NCBI RefSeq assembly: GCF_033898525.1
Contig: NZ_JAXAFJ010000002.1
Location: 62,001-126,000 of the forward strand
Reading direction: 5' to 3'
DNA from: Flaviflagellibacter rhizophilus
GTDB lineage: Bacteria; Pseudomonadota; Alphaproteobacteria; Rhizobiales; Methylopilaceae
DNA: 64,000 bases
Positions 50,233 through 59,292 of the stretch are shown one piece after another (the first letter of the stretch is position 1; the number at the start of each line of letters is the position of its first letter). Position numbers and translations under genes: made by a program. Under the pieces are notes generated by a model that saw nothing but the letters and a program-made list of their open reading frames with translations, had not been told where the DNA came from and searched no databases.

Positions 50233-51720
50233 TCAGCTGGCTTCTGCGAGAAGGGACAACTGCTTCACGCCGCCGGTCTCGTTCATGAGGTCCGTCAGCG
50301 GAGTCGGGTAGTCGCCGGTGAAGCAGTGGTCGGTGAAGCGCGGATTGGCAGGATCGCGGGCACCTTCGCCCATTGCGCGGTAAAGCCCATCGACCGACAG
50401 GAAGGCCAGGCTGTCCGCACCGATGAACTGGCGCATGCCTTCGAGATCGAGGCGCGCAGCCAGCAGCTTGTCGCGCTCCGGCGTGTCGATGCCGTAATAG
50501 TCCGAATGCGTAATCGGCGGGCTTGCAAGCCGGAAATGCACCTCGGTGGCGCCGGCGTCGCGCATCATCTGCACGATCTTCACGGACGTGGTTCCGCGCA
50601 CGAGGCTGTCATCCACCAGCACCACGCGCTTGCCCTCGACGCGGCTGCGATTGGCCGAATGCTTCAGGCGCACGCCCAGTTCACGGATGCGCTGTGTCGG
50701 CTGGATGAAGGTGCGGCCGACATAATGGTTGCGGATGATGCCGAGCTCGAACGGCACGCCGCTCTGCTGCGAGAAGCCGAGCGCCGCAGGCACTCCGGAA
50801 TCCGGGATCGGGACGATCACGTCGGCGGGAACCGAGGACTCGCGGGCCAGTTCCACGCCCATCCGCTTGCGCACGTCGTAGACGCTCTTGCCCTGGACGA
50901 CCGAGTCCGGGCGAGAAAAATAGATGAACTCGAAGATGCAGGGACGTTCCGCCTGCTTCGGGAACGGCTTGTGCGATTCGATGCCATCCTCCGTGATGAC
51001 GACCACTTCGCCGTTCTCCACGTCACGGATGTATTTAGCGCCGATCATGTCCAGCGCGCAGGTCTCCGACGCCAAGATGTAGTGGCCATCCAGTTCGCCG
51101 ATGACGAGCGGGCGGATGCCCAGCGGATCGCGAGCGCCGATCAGCTTCTTTGTGGAAAGCGCCACGAAAGCGTAGGCGCCTTCCAACTGGCGCACGGCAT
51201 CGATGAAGCGATCGAGGAAGCGATTGCGCTGGCTGCGGGCGACCAGGTGCAAAACAGCCTCGGTGTCGGTGGTGGACTGGCAAATGGCGCCTTCGGCCAC
51301 GAGCTGCCGCCGCAATGCGAGGCCATTGGTCAAATTGCCGTTATGGGCGACGGCGAAGCCGCCGGTCGCCAGTTCCGCAAAGAGCGGCTGCACATTGCGA
51401 AGGATGGTTTCGCCGGTCGTCGAATAACGATTGTGGCCAACAGCGGCGGTGCCGGGCAGGCGCTCGATCACCGCCTGGTCGGAAAAGCTGTCGCCGACGA
51501 GGCCCATCCGCTTTTCCGCATGGAAGCGATTGCCATCGAACGTGACGATGCCGGAGGCTTCCTGGCCGCGGTGCTGAAGAGCGTGAAGGCCGAGCGCGGT
51601 TATGGCTGCCGCATCGGGGTGGCCGAAAATGCCAAAGACGCCGCATTCTTCATGCAAGCGGTCCGCTTCCAGTTCACGCCAGAAATCATCCGCACCGGCG
51701 GCATGGGAATCGGTGTTCAT
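50233..51720 (-). CDS. purF: Amidophosphoribosyltransferase
   Basis: 495 residues; committed step of purine biosynthesis. N-terminal Ntn glutaminase with the Cys in EECGVFGIFG (about residue 26), after a short propeptide expected to be cleaved; later the PRTase domain with RPP-binding loop VVLVDDSLVRGTTS. End VKQLSLLAEAS. Normal. Downstream of cvpA on the same strand. Confidence 0.97.
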   Translation of the reverse strand: MNTDSHAAGADDFWRELEADRLHEECGVFGIFGHPDAAAITALGLHALQHRGQEASGIVTFDGNRFHAEKRMGLVGDSFSDQAVIERLPGTAAVGHNRYSTTGETILRNVQPLFAELATGGFAVAHNGNLTNGLALRRQLVAEGAICQSTTDTEAVLHLVARSQRNRFLDRFIDAVRQLEGAYAFVALSTKKLIGARDPLGIRPLVIGELDGHYILASETCALDMIGAKYIRDVENGEVVVITEDGIESHKPFPKQAERPCIFEFIYFSRPDSVVQGKSVYDVRKRMGVELARESSVPADVIVPIPDSGVPAALGFSQQSGVPFELGIIRNHYVGRTFIQPTQRIRELGVRLKHSANRSRVEGKRVVLVDDSLVRGTTSVKIVQMMRDAGATEVHFRLASPPITHSDYYGIDTPERDKLLAARLDLEGMRQFIGADSLAFLSVDGLYRAMGEGARDPANPRFTDHCFTGDYPTPLTDLMNETGGVKQLSLLAEAS

Positions 51721-51744
51721 CCAGAACTCCTCGCAGGGCCGGCT

Positions 51745-52428
51745 TTAATCCGGGGCCTGAGTCGTATTCAGCAGGCGCTGCATGTTTTGCCGCTCGGCCG
51801 GCCTGTAGCCGCTTTCGCCGGGCGGGCGTTCGGTTTCGCCAGATTCGCCACCCGCAGGTGCCTGCGAATCCACGTCGGGCGCGTTTGCCGGATCGCCGCT
51901 GCTGCCTGGCAGATCCTTGAACCGGTTCAAGATGGTGCTTTCGGGGTCTTCCGGCAACATCGCGCGCAATTGTGCGCCTGCGCTTTCGAGAGCGGGCCGG
52001 GATGCCGCCTGCACCGCCCACGCCGGCTGCTGCTGCGTGGGGACAAGCCAAGAGAAGAACAGGAAGGCGATAACCGCGAGCAGGAAGCCGCGCGCGCCGC
52101 CGTAAAGAAAGCCGAGGCCGCGATCGAACGGACCGATGCGGCTGTCGAGGATGGCGTCCGACAGGCGCATGGTGATGAGAGAGACCACGATGAGCGTGAC
52201 GATGAAGATCGCGCCGCCGGCCATCACATCGACCAGGATCTTCGGCTCGAGGTTGATCTGGCTGCGCGCGTAATCCCGGACCATCGGAAGCAGGTAAAGC
52301 GTGGCGAAAGCCGCAGCGGCCCAGGAGGCAATCGACAGAACTTCCCGCGTGAAACCGCGAACCATGGCGAGCAGCGCTGAGAGCAGGACAACGCCGATAA
52401 GGATGAAATCGAGAACGGTTATCGACAT
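51745..52428 (-). CDS. cvpA: CvpA family membrane protein
   Basis: 227 residues with four membrane helices at the N-terminus (TVLDFILIGVVLLSALLAMVRGFTREVLSI, the conserved G-F-x-R-E after helix 1; AAAFATLYLLP; GAIFIVTLIVVSL; FLLAVIAFLFFSWL) and a disordered C-terminal tail. Originally linked to colicin V production; paired with purF in many bacteria. Function unclear. 24 nt upstream of purF. Confidence 0.92.
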   Translation of the reverse strand: MSITVLDFILIGVVLLSALLAMVRGFTREVLSIASWAAAAFATLYLLPMVRDYARSQINLEPKILVDVMAGGAIFIVTLIVVSLITMRLSDAILDSRIGPFDRGLGFLYGGARGFLLAVIAFLFFSWLVPTQQQPAWAVQAASRPALESAGAQLRAMLPEDPESTILNRFKDLPGSSGDPANAPDVDSQAPAGGESGETERPPGESGYRPAERQNMQRLLNTTQAPD

Positions 52429-52498
52429 GAAAAACGGCCCTGGCGGTCGGTGCGCGGCGCGGCGCCCTTATAGCGGGCCGACGCCGTGGCGTCACGCA

Positions 52499-53929
52499 TC
52501 ATTCATCCAAGGCCTGATCCGCGAGCGCCCGCCGCTGTGCGCCGGCACGACCGCGCGCCCCTCGCGCGGCGATCTCCGCCACCAATCCGTCGAGCGCCGT
52601 GAGGCCGGTGAGGCAGAGGCCGGAATCCGCCTTTGCGTCCCCTGAGCCAGCCGCACCGATCGCGCGCGAGAAGCCGAGGCGGGCGGCTTCCTTCATGCGC
52701 AAGCCGGCATGAGCCACGGGACGCACCGAGCCCGAAAGGCTGACCTCTCCGAAGAACACGCTGTCCAGCGGCAGCACCGAGCCAGCGAAGGAGGAGACCA
52801 GCGCCGCCGCAACCGCGACATCGGCGGCGGGTTCGACGATGCGCAGGCCTCCAGCCACATTCAGGTAGACGTCGTGACTGCCCAGACGCACACCGGCATG
52901 GGCTTCCAGCACCGCCAGCACCATGGACAGCCGGTTCGAATCCCAGCCCACCACGGCGCGCCGGGGCGTGCCGAGGGAGGAGGGCGCCACAAGCGCCTGG
53001 ATCTCTACGAGGATGGGCCGCGTCCCTTCCATTCCGGCGAACACAGCGACGCCCGGTGCGGCGACGTCGCGGCTGGAGAGGAACAGTGCGGATGGATTGG
53101 CGACGTCCTCGAGCCCGGCGCCCGTCATCGAGAACACGCCGATCTCGTCCGTCGGACCGAAGCGATTCTTCTGTGCCCGCAGCACGCGGAAGGCATGGCC
53201 CTGCTCACCCTCGAAGGAGAGCACTGCATCCACCATGTGCTCGACCACGCGAGGACCTGCGATCTGGCCATCCTTGGTGACATGGCCGACGAGGATCACC
53301 GTTGCGCCGGAGGTCTTTGCGTAGCGGATCAGCGCCTGTGAGGAGGCGCGCACCTGCGTGACCGTTCCGGGCGCCGATTCGACGCTGGAGGTCCACATGG
53401 TCTGGATGGAATCGATGATGACGAAGCGGGGTGGCGCTCCGGCCGTCAGGGTGCTGAGGATGTCTTCCACATTCGTCTCGGCGGCGAGTTCCACAGCCGC
53501 ATCCGCCAGCCCGAGACGTGTTGCGCGCATGCGCACCTGCGCCGTCGCTTCCTCGCCAGAGATATAGACCGTGCGGTGTCCCGCCCTCGCCAGCGCCGCG
53601 CAGGCCTGGATGAGCAGCGTGGACTTGCCGATGCCGGGCTCGCCGCCAAGCAGGATGGCAGAACCATGGACGAACCCGCCGCCCGTGACGCGGTCCAACT
53701 CGCCGATGCCCGACGTGATGCGGGGAGCTTCCTGCTGGCCGCCGCTGAGCCCTTCCAGTTCGATGCGCCGGCCGCCGCGAACGGAAATGGCGCCGCCTTT
53801 GCCGACCGGAGCCGCGGCTGCTTCTTCCGCGATGCTGTTCCAGGCGCCGCAGCTTTCACAGCGTCCGGACCAGCGATTGTGGACCGAGCCGCAGCCCTGA
53901 CAGACGAATGTGGATTTCGCACGCGCCAT
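52499..53929 (-). CDS. radA: DNA repair protein RadA
   Basis: 476 residues; branch-migration ATPase related to RecA. N-terminal C4 zinc finger (CQGCGSVHNRWSGRCESCG), Walker A GGEPGIGKSTLLIQ, RadA-specific KNRFG in AQKNRFGPTDEIG, and a Lon-like C-terminal domain (GDVYLNVAGGLRI to the end). Normal. It opens the radA-cvpA-purF-SDR gene run; the msrB gene is divergent. Confidence 0.96.
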   Translation of the reverse strand: MARAKSTFVCQGCGSVHNRWSGRCESCGAWNSIAEEAAAAPVGKGGAISVRGGRRIELEGLSGGQQEAPRITSGIGELDRVTGGGFVHGSAILLGGEPGIGKSTLLIQACAALARAGHRTVYISGEEATAQVRMRATRLGLADAAVELAAETNVEDILSTLTAGAPPRFVIIDSIQTMWTSSVESAPGTVTQVRASSQALIRYAKTSGATVILVGHVTKDGQIAGPRVVEHMVDAVLSFEGEQGHAFRVLRAQKNRFGPTDEIGVFSMTGAGLEDVANPSALFLSSRDVAAPGVAVFAGMEGTRPILVEIQALVAPSSLGTPRRAVVGWDSNRLSMVLAVLEAHAGVRLGSHDVYLNVAGGLRIVEPAADVAVAAALVSSFAGSVLPLDSVFFGEVSLSGSVRPVAHAGLRMKEAARLGFSRAIGAAGSGDAKADSGLCLTGLTALDGLVAEIAARGARGRAGAQRRALADQALDE

Positions 53930-54077
53930 GATTCACCTCGGGTGCATCATGCCGGAAATCAGCCGCCGCTTCCACTTAAATGTTCCTACTATGTTCTCAG
54001 CCGTGCTTACGTGGTTGTGACCGTCCGGGAGCATCCGGTGGCTGCCTGCACCCGTATAGTCAGACAGGAGGTGGATC

Positions 54078-54578
54078 ATGTTCAGCAGACGGACAATCTT
54101 GCTCGGCGGTGCAGCGGTGCTGGGCGCGTTGGGCATTCGCGGCTTCGGGTTTGGATTCACGGAGCCTGCGATGGCCGAGAGTTTCGAGGTCGAGAAGACC
54201 GTGGAGCAGTGGAAGGCGCAGCTGTCCGCGCAGCAATTCGCGGTGCTCCGGCGGGAAGCCACGGAGCGTCCGGGATCGAGCCCGCTGAACAAGGAGCATC
54301 GCGCCGGCGTCTTCTCCTGCGCGGGCTGTGACCTGCCCTTGTTCTCCTCGGAGACCAAGTTCGAGAGCGGCACGGGATGGCCCAGCTTCTTCCGTCCACT
54401 GCCGGAAGCGGTCGGAACGCGCACGGATCGCGCGCTCGGCATGGCACGCACGGAGGTGCATTGCCGCCGCTGCGGCGGCCATCTTGGTCATGTCTTCGAC
54501 GACGGGCCAAAGCCCACCGGGCTACGCTACTGCATGAACGGCGTGGCCATGACGTTCAAGGCCTCGCAGACAGGCTAG
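54078..54578 (+). CDS. msrB: Peptide-methionine (R)-S-oxide reductase with Tat signal
   Basis: 166 residues. The N-terminus has a twin-arginine signal (FSRRTILLGGAAVLGALGI) and AMAES cleavage region, so it is exported folded to the periplasm; a strong AGGAGGTG lies before the ATG. The MsrB fold carries two CxxC zinc clusters (CAGC, CRRC), TKFESGTGWPSFF, and the catalytic Cys in LRYCMNGVAM (usually RYCxNS: here N-G). It reduces oxidised R-methionine sulfoxide in periplasmic proteins. Convergent overlap of 4 nt with alr. Confidence 0.92.
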   Translation: MFSRRTILLGGAAVLGALGIRGFGFGFTEPAMAESFEVEKTVEQWKAQLSAQQFAVLRREATERPGSSPLNKEHRAGVFSCAGCDLPLFSSETKFESGTGWPSFFRPLPEAVGTRTDRALGMARTEVHCRRCGGHLGHVFDDGPKPTGLRYCMNGVAMTFKASQTG

Positions 54579-55687
54579 ATCGTGTAGGTCCGTGCGTATC
54601 GGGCGCCGAGCCCGGTCAGCATCTCGTAGCTGATCGTGCCCGCATGTCCGGCGACCTCATCCACCGTGATGCCGTCGCCAAGCAGGCAGGCAAAGTCGCC
54701 GCGGCTCACCGAACCGAGGGGCATGTCGGTTACGTCCACGGCAAGAAGGTCCATGCTTATGCGGCCGATCAGCGGGCAGCGTTGGCCGCGGACGATGGTC
54801 TCCGCGCCTGTGCGGAGGCTGCTCGACCCGCCGGCGCGCAGGAAGCCGTCTGCATAGCCCACTGACACGATAGCGATCCGCGACGGGCGCTTCGTCATCT
54901 CGGCAGCGCCGTAGCCCACGCCCTGACCCTCCGGCACATCGCGAACCTGCACGACGCGGCCCTCCAGCCGCACCACCGGGCGCACGGGATTGTCGCGCCA
55001 CGGCACGGGATTGCCGCCATAGACCGCGATTCCGGGACGGCACAGGTCGAAGCGTGCGTCCGGGTTCGCAATGGTCGCGGAAGAGTTGGCGAGGCTGGCT
55101 GGCACGTCGCCGAAGGCTGCCACGATCTTCCTGAAGTCGGCGATCTGCCGCACAGTCAGGGGATGAGCCTCTTCATCGGCACAAGCCAAATGGCTCATGA
55201 TCAGCGAGGGTTGGAAGCCGAGCGTGCCGGCACTGTACCGCTCCGCAACCCCGAATGCCTCTTCGAGCGTGATACCCAGCCGGTTCATGCCGGTGTCGAC
55301 GTGGATGGCTGCTTCGCCGCCACCAGCCGCCTGCCATTCCCCGATTTCGGGCAGGCTGCCAAGCACGGGCCGCGCACGCAGTTCGGAGACGATAGCGGTC
55401 GCGCCCGGCGTTAGCCCGTTGAGCACGTAGATGACGGCATCCGGCAGCAGAGGCCTCAGTACCCGCGCTTCTGCCAATTGCGCGACGAAGAAGGTGCGCG
55501 CCCCGGCATCCCACAGAGCTGGTGCGACCTGCGCGGCGCCGAGCCCGTAGGCATCCGCCTTCACCACCGCCGCGCATTCCGCCGGCGCCGCAAGATCCGC
55601 CAGCTGGCGCCAGTTGGCGGCGATGGCGCCGAGATCCACGATCAGCCGTGCGCCGGCTTCCTCCGGCGGCCGAAAAGTGCCGTCCAT
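54575..55687 (-). CDS. alr: Alanine racemase
   Basis: 370 residues; makes D-alanine for peptidoglycan. PLP lysine in AVVKADAYGLGA near residue 44, alpha/beta-barrel with FVAQLAEA, and the C-terminal beta domain carrying Tyr in VSVGYADGFLR (about residue 277). The ATG overlaps the dnaB stop by one base. Catabolic vs. biosynthetic form unresolved; the operon context with dnaB and radA suggests the housekeeping gene. Confidence 0.95.
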   Translation of the reverse strand: MDGTFRPPEEAGARLIVDLGAIAANWRQLADLAAPAECAAVVKADAYGLGAAQVAPALWDAGARTFFVAQLAEARVLRPLLPDAVIYVLNGLTPGATAIVSELRARPVLGSLPEIGEWQAAGGGEAAIHVDTGMNRLGITLEEAFGVAERYSAGTLGFQPSLIMSHLACADEEAHPLTVRQIADFRKIVAAFGDVPASLANSSATIANPDARFDLCRPGIAVYGGNPVPWRDNPVRPVVRLEGRVVQVRDVPEGQGVGYGAAEMTKRPSRIAIVSVGYADGFLRAGGSSSLRTGAETIVRGQRCPLIGRISMDLLAVDVTDMPLGSVSRGDFACLLGDGITVDEVAGHAGTISYEMLTGLGARYARTYTI

Positions 55688-57186
55688 CAGTCGCCCATCC
55701 GCTCCGGCAGATAATCCTCGCGCGCAAGATTGCCGAAGCGTGTGACTTCAGCCTCGAACTGCACCTGCACCGTGCCGGTAGGTCCATGGCGCTGCTTGCC
55801 GATGATGACCTCGGCCTTGCCATGCAGCTGGTCCATCTCGGTCATCCACTTGATGTGCTCTTCGGTGCCTTCGCGGGGCTGCTTGTTCTTGTGGTAATAC
55901 TCCTCGCGGAACACGAACATCACCACGTCGGCGTCCTGCTCGATGGAGCCGGATTCGCGCAGGTCGGACAGCTGGGGCCGCTTGTCGTCGCGGCTTTCGA
56001 CCTGTCGGGACAGCTGCGACAGGGCGATGATGGGGACGTTGAGCTCCTTGGCCAGGGCCTTGAGGCCGGTCGTGATCTCCGTCACTTCCTGCACGCGCCC
56101 GGCGTCCTTCTTGCCGGAGCCCGACAGCAGCTGGATGTAGTCGATCACCAGCATGTCGAGGCCCTTCTGGCGCTGCAGCCGGCGGGCACGGGCGGTCAGC
56201 TGCGAGATGGTGATGCCGCCGGTCTCGTCGATGTAGAGCGGCACGCTCTGCATCAGCCGCGCCGCATCCGACAGGCGCATGAACTCTGCTTCGGTGATGT
56301 CGCCGCGGCGAATCTTGTAGGAGGCGATGTCCGCCTGCTCGGCGATGATACGCGTTGCCAGCTGCTCCGCCGACATTTCGAGCGAGAAGAAGCCGACGAT
56401 GCCGCCATCCACGGTCTTCAAATTGCCGTCCGGTCCTTCCTCGCCGCGCCACGCCTTGGCGATGTTGAAGGCAATGTTCGTGGCGAGCGCCGTCTTGCCC
56501 ATGCCCGGGCGTCCGGCGACGATGATTAGGTCGGAGCGCTGCAGGCCGCCCATCATCTTGTCGAGGTCGTCCAGGCCGGTCGCCACGCCGGACAGGTGCC
56601 CGTCGCGCTTGAACGCGTTGGCGGCCATGTCCACGGCGGTGTAGAGCGCGTCGGCGAACCGCTGGAAGCCGCCGTCGTAGCGGCCCAACTCGGCGACCGC
56701 ATAGAGCTGGCGTTCCGCTTCCTCGATCTGCTGGCGCGGCGGCATGTCCACCGGCGCGTCGTAGGCGATGTTGACGAGGTCTTCGCCGATGTGGATCAGC
56801 GAGCGCCGGATCGCGAGATCGTAGATCGTGCGGCCGTAATCCTGAGCGTTGATGACGCTGGTGGCCTCGGCCGCGAGGCGGGCGAGATACTGGGACAGGG
56901 TAAGTCCGCCGAGGTCCACGTCGGTCGGCAGAAAGGTCTTCAGCGTGACCGGCGTCGCGACTTTTCCTGCGCGGATCAGCCCGGCGGTGATCTCGAAGAT
57001 GCGCTGGTGGATAGGCTCATGGAAATGATGCGGCTCGAGGAAGTCCGAGACGCGGTAGAACGCCTCGTTATTCACGAGCACGGCGCCGAGCAGCGCCTGT
57101 TCCGCCTCGATGTTGTGCGGGGCTACGCGGTAAACGGGTTCCGGCACTGCGGTCAGCGCGCGGGCGGTGTTGTCGCCGAAAGCCAT
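55687..57186 (-). CDS. dnaB: Replicative DNA helicase
   Basis: 499 residues. N-terminal DnaB domain (about 20-125, NIEAEQALLGAVLVNNEAFY), then the RecA-like ATPase: Walker A VAGRPGMGKTALATNIAF and DMLVIDYIQLL Walker B. No intein. Unwinds DNA at the replication fork. It ends overlapping alr by one base and follows cfa and rplI, part of the classical rplI-dnaB neighbourhood. Confidence 0.97.
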   Translation of the reverse strand: MAFGDNTARALTAVPEPVYRVAPHNIEAEQALLGAVLVNNEAFYRVSDFLEPHHFHEPIHQRIFEITAGLIRAGKVATPVTLKTFLPTDVDLGGLTLSQYLARLAAEATSVINAQDYGRTIYDLAIRRSLIHIGEDLVNIAYDAPVDMPPRQQIEEAERQLYAVAELGRYDGGFQRFADALYTAVDMAANAFKRDGHLSGVATGLDDLDKMMGGLQRSDLIIVAGRPGMGKTALATNIAFNIAKAWRGEEGPDGNLKTVDGGIVGFFSLEMSAEQLATRIIAEQADIASYKIRRGDITEAEFMRLSDAARLMQSVPLYIDETGGITISQLTARARRLQRQKGLDMLVIDYIQLLSGSGKKDAGRVQEVTEITTGLKALAKELNVPIIALSQLSRQVESRDDKRPQLSDLRESGSIEQDADVVMFVFREEYYHKNKQPREGTEEHIKWMTEMDQLHGKAEVIIGKQRHGPTGTVQVQFEAEVTRFGNLAREDYLPERMGD

Positions 57187-57308
57187 GTCATCCTGTCAGG
57201 AGCGGGTGAAGCGGGATCATCGGACCATGGGCTCGATTCCGCATCCGCCTTCACGGCATCAACAGCAGTTCACAGCTTTAAGCGCAAGGCGGCGCATGGC
57301 CTCTTGAC

Positions 57309-58568
57309 TCACTCTCCCGCGAGACGAAGCGGCACGGCCTCCCGTCTTCGGAGATCCTGTTCACGCTCCGCGATGTAGCCGCGGGTGATCGGCAGGGTCT
57401 CGATCCTCTTCGCCAGCTGAACCTGGAATACCACGATGTCGCCGCAGCGGAAGGAGGCCTCGGAGCCGGCGAGATAGAACTCCCACATGCGCACGAACGC
57501 CTCGTCGTACAGCGCGGCCGCTTCCTCGCGACGTGCCATGAAACGCTCGCGCCAGGCCTTCAGCGTCTCGGCATAATGAAGGCGCAGCACCTCGACGTCC
57601 GTGACGATCAGGCCGGAGCGCTCGATGGATGCCGTTATCTCTGACATGGCCGGGATGTAGCCGCCGGGGAAGATGTACTTTTCCACCCAGGGATTGTTCG
57701 AGCCCGGCCCGTCGATGCGGCCGATGGTGTGCATCAGCATCACGCCATCCGGCGCCAGCAGGCGAGCGCTTTGCTGGAAGTAGGTCTCGTAGAAGCCGAC
57801 CCCGACATGCTCGAACATGCCGACGGAGACGATGCGGTCGAAGTTGCCCCTCGTGTTGCGGTAGTCTTCCAGCCGGAAATCGACGTGTCGGTCGAGATGA
57901 CGCTCCTGCGCGCGGCCGCGGGCGATTGCGAGTTGCTCCTCCGACAGCGTGATGCCGGTCACATCCGCGCCGGCCTGCTCCGCCAGGTACAAGCCCAAGC
58001 CGCCCCAGCCGCAGCCGATGTCGAGCACCCGATGCCCCGGCTCCACCGCGAGCTTGGCGGTGATGTGCCGCTTCTTGGCCATTTGCGCGTCGTCGAGGCT
58101 TTGTCCCGGATGTTCGAAATAGGCGCAGGAATACTGCCGGTCCGCATCGAGGAAGAGGTCGTAGAGGCGCCGGTCGAGATCGTAGTGATGCGCCACGTTC
58201 CGCCTTGAACGCGCGCCGCGGTTCATCTGCCGCCATTGCCGCACCAGCTTGCGGACCCGTGCCCTTGCACGCGAGGCTGCGGGGTAGGGACGCCCGTGCA
58301 GGTTGCCGAGCATCAGGTCGAGGACATCGGCGACCGACCCGTCCTCGACCACGAGGCGGCCCAGCATGTAGAGCTCGCCGAGCGCCAGGTCCGGGTTGCG
58401 GAGCAAGGCACGTTGCGCGGCAGCATCGGTGAAGCGGATTGCGAGGTCCGGTCCAGTCCCGTCGCCGGTGCGGAACCGCTTGCCATCGTGGGTAATCACA
58501 TCGAGCGATCCGCGGCGGATCGCGTGGCGCATCATGGATTCCAGAAGCATGGCCATCGGCATCTCCAT
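57309..58568 (-). CDS. cfa: Cyclopropane-fatty-acyl-phospholipid synthase
   Basis: 419 residues. N-terminal lipid-binding region (about 1-130), SAM motif VLDIGCGWGGLGLYLAEQAGADVTG, conserved SVGMFEHVGVGFYETYF and PGGYIPAMSEI. Adds a methylene bridge to unsaturated phospholipid acyl chains, a stationary-phase and acid response. Inserted between rplI and dnaB, which are usually closer together in alphaproteobacteria. The start is the ATG 58568; several Met codons follow within 10 codons. Confidence 0.92.
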   Translation of the reverse strand: MEMPMAMLLESMMRHAIRRGSLDVITHDGKRFRTGDGTGPDLAIRFTDAAAQRALLRNPDLALGELYMLGRLVVEDGSVADVLDLMLGNLHGRPYPAASRARARVRKLVRQWRQMNRGARSRRNVAHHYDLDRRLYDLFLDADRQYSCAYFEHPGQSLDDAQMAKKRHITAKLAVEPGHRVLDIGCGWGGLGLYLAEQAGADVTGITLSEEQLAIARGRAQERHLDRHVDFRLEDYRNTRGNFDRIVSVGMFEHVGVGFYETYFQQSARLLAPDGVMLMHTIGRIDGPGSNNPWVEKYIFPGGYIPAMSEITASIERSGLIVTDVEVLRLHYAETLKAWRERFMARREEAAALYDEAFVRMWEFYLAGSEASFRCGDIVVFQVQLAKRIETLPITRGYIAEREQDLRRREAVPLRLAGE

Positions 58569-58663
58569 GTCCGGAGCTTCCGACCGCAGGTGTCAGAAGT
58601 CCTGAAACATCCCGATGGCTGATTAGGACTCCGGATAAATACGGATGCAATGCTTAGAACGAC

Positions 58664-58691
58664 GTACGCCCGGCTCAAGGGCCGGGCGTAC
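58664..58691 (-). terminator. Perfect hairpin after rplI
   Basis: GTACGCCCGGC (58664-58674) and GCCGGGCGTAC (58681-58691) form an 11-bp perfect stem with a 6-nt loop 20 nt beyond the rplI stop on the minus strand. No U-run, but strong and correctly placed to end the ribosomal-protein transcript before cfa. Confidence 0.55.
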
Positions 58692-58711
58692 GCAAGCGAT
58701 GTTGTGACAGA

Positions 58712-59260
58712 TCAGGCTTCGCCGCGACCTTCGTCCTCGCCGACATAGGTCTCGAACGCAACTTCCTCGGCGCGCTGGGTGAGGTCTTCACCCTGCACCT
58801 GGCGCTCTGCCTCGACGGCGCTGCGTGCGACGTTGACGGTGACCGTCACGTTGACTTCCGGATGCAGCGTGATCTCGACCTGATGCAGGCCGATCGTCTT
58901 GATCGGGATGTGCAGCACCACCTGCTGGCGGCCAACGCTGAAGCCGGCGGCGGTCAGGGCGTCGGCAACGTCGCGGCCCGACACCGAACCGTAGAGCTGG
59001 CCCGTTTCGCCCGCCTGGCGGATGACGCTGACGCGCTGTCCGTTCAGCTGCTCGCCGACCTTCTCCGCCTCGCTGCGAAGCTCGAGGTTGCGGGCTTCGA
59101 GCTGAGCACGCTCACGCTCGAAACGGGCGCGTGCGTCGTTGTTGGCGCGGAGCGCCTTGCCCTGCGGAAGCAGGAAATTGCGGGCGTAACCGTCCTTGAC
59201 GCGGACTTCTTCGCCCATCTGGCCGAGCTTTGCGATGCGCTCGAGAAGGATGACCTGCAT
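58712..59260 (-). CDS. rplI: 50S ribosomal protein L9
   Basis: 182 residues. The N-terminal L9 domain opens MQVILLERIAKLGQMGEEVRVKDGYARNFLLPQGKA, followed by a long connecting helix and the C-terminal domain. An extended acidic C-terminal tail (VGEDEGRGEA) is typical in Alphaproteobacteria. Follows DUF2232 by 32 nt in the rpsF operon order. Confidence 0.97.
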   Translation of the reverse strand: MQVILLERIAKLGQMGEEVRVKDGYARNFLLPQGKALRANNDARARFERERAQLEARNLELRSEAEKVGEQLNGQRVSVIRQAGETGQLYGSVSGRDVADALTAAGFSVGRQQVVLHIPIKTIGLHQVEITLHPEVNVTVTVNVARSAVEAERQVQGEDLTQRAEEVAFETYVGEDEGRGEA

Positions 59261-59292
59261 AATATTCTCCGTTCAGTTTTCTTGTTGTGATG

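Noticed and set aside
50326..52380. A 684-codon plus-strand frame opposite purF and cvpA
   Set aside because: Its product is a low-complexity shadow of purF; purF has complete family motifs.
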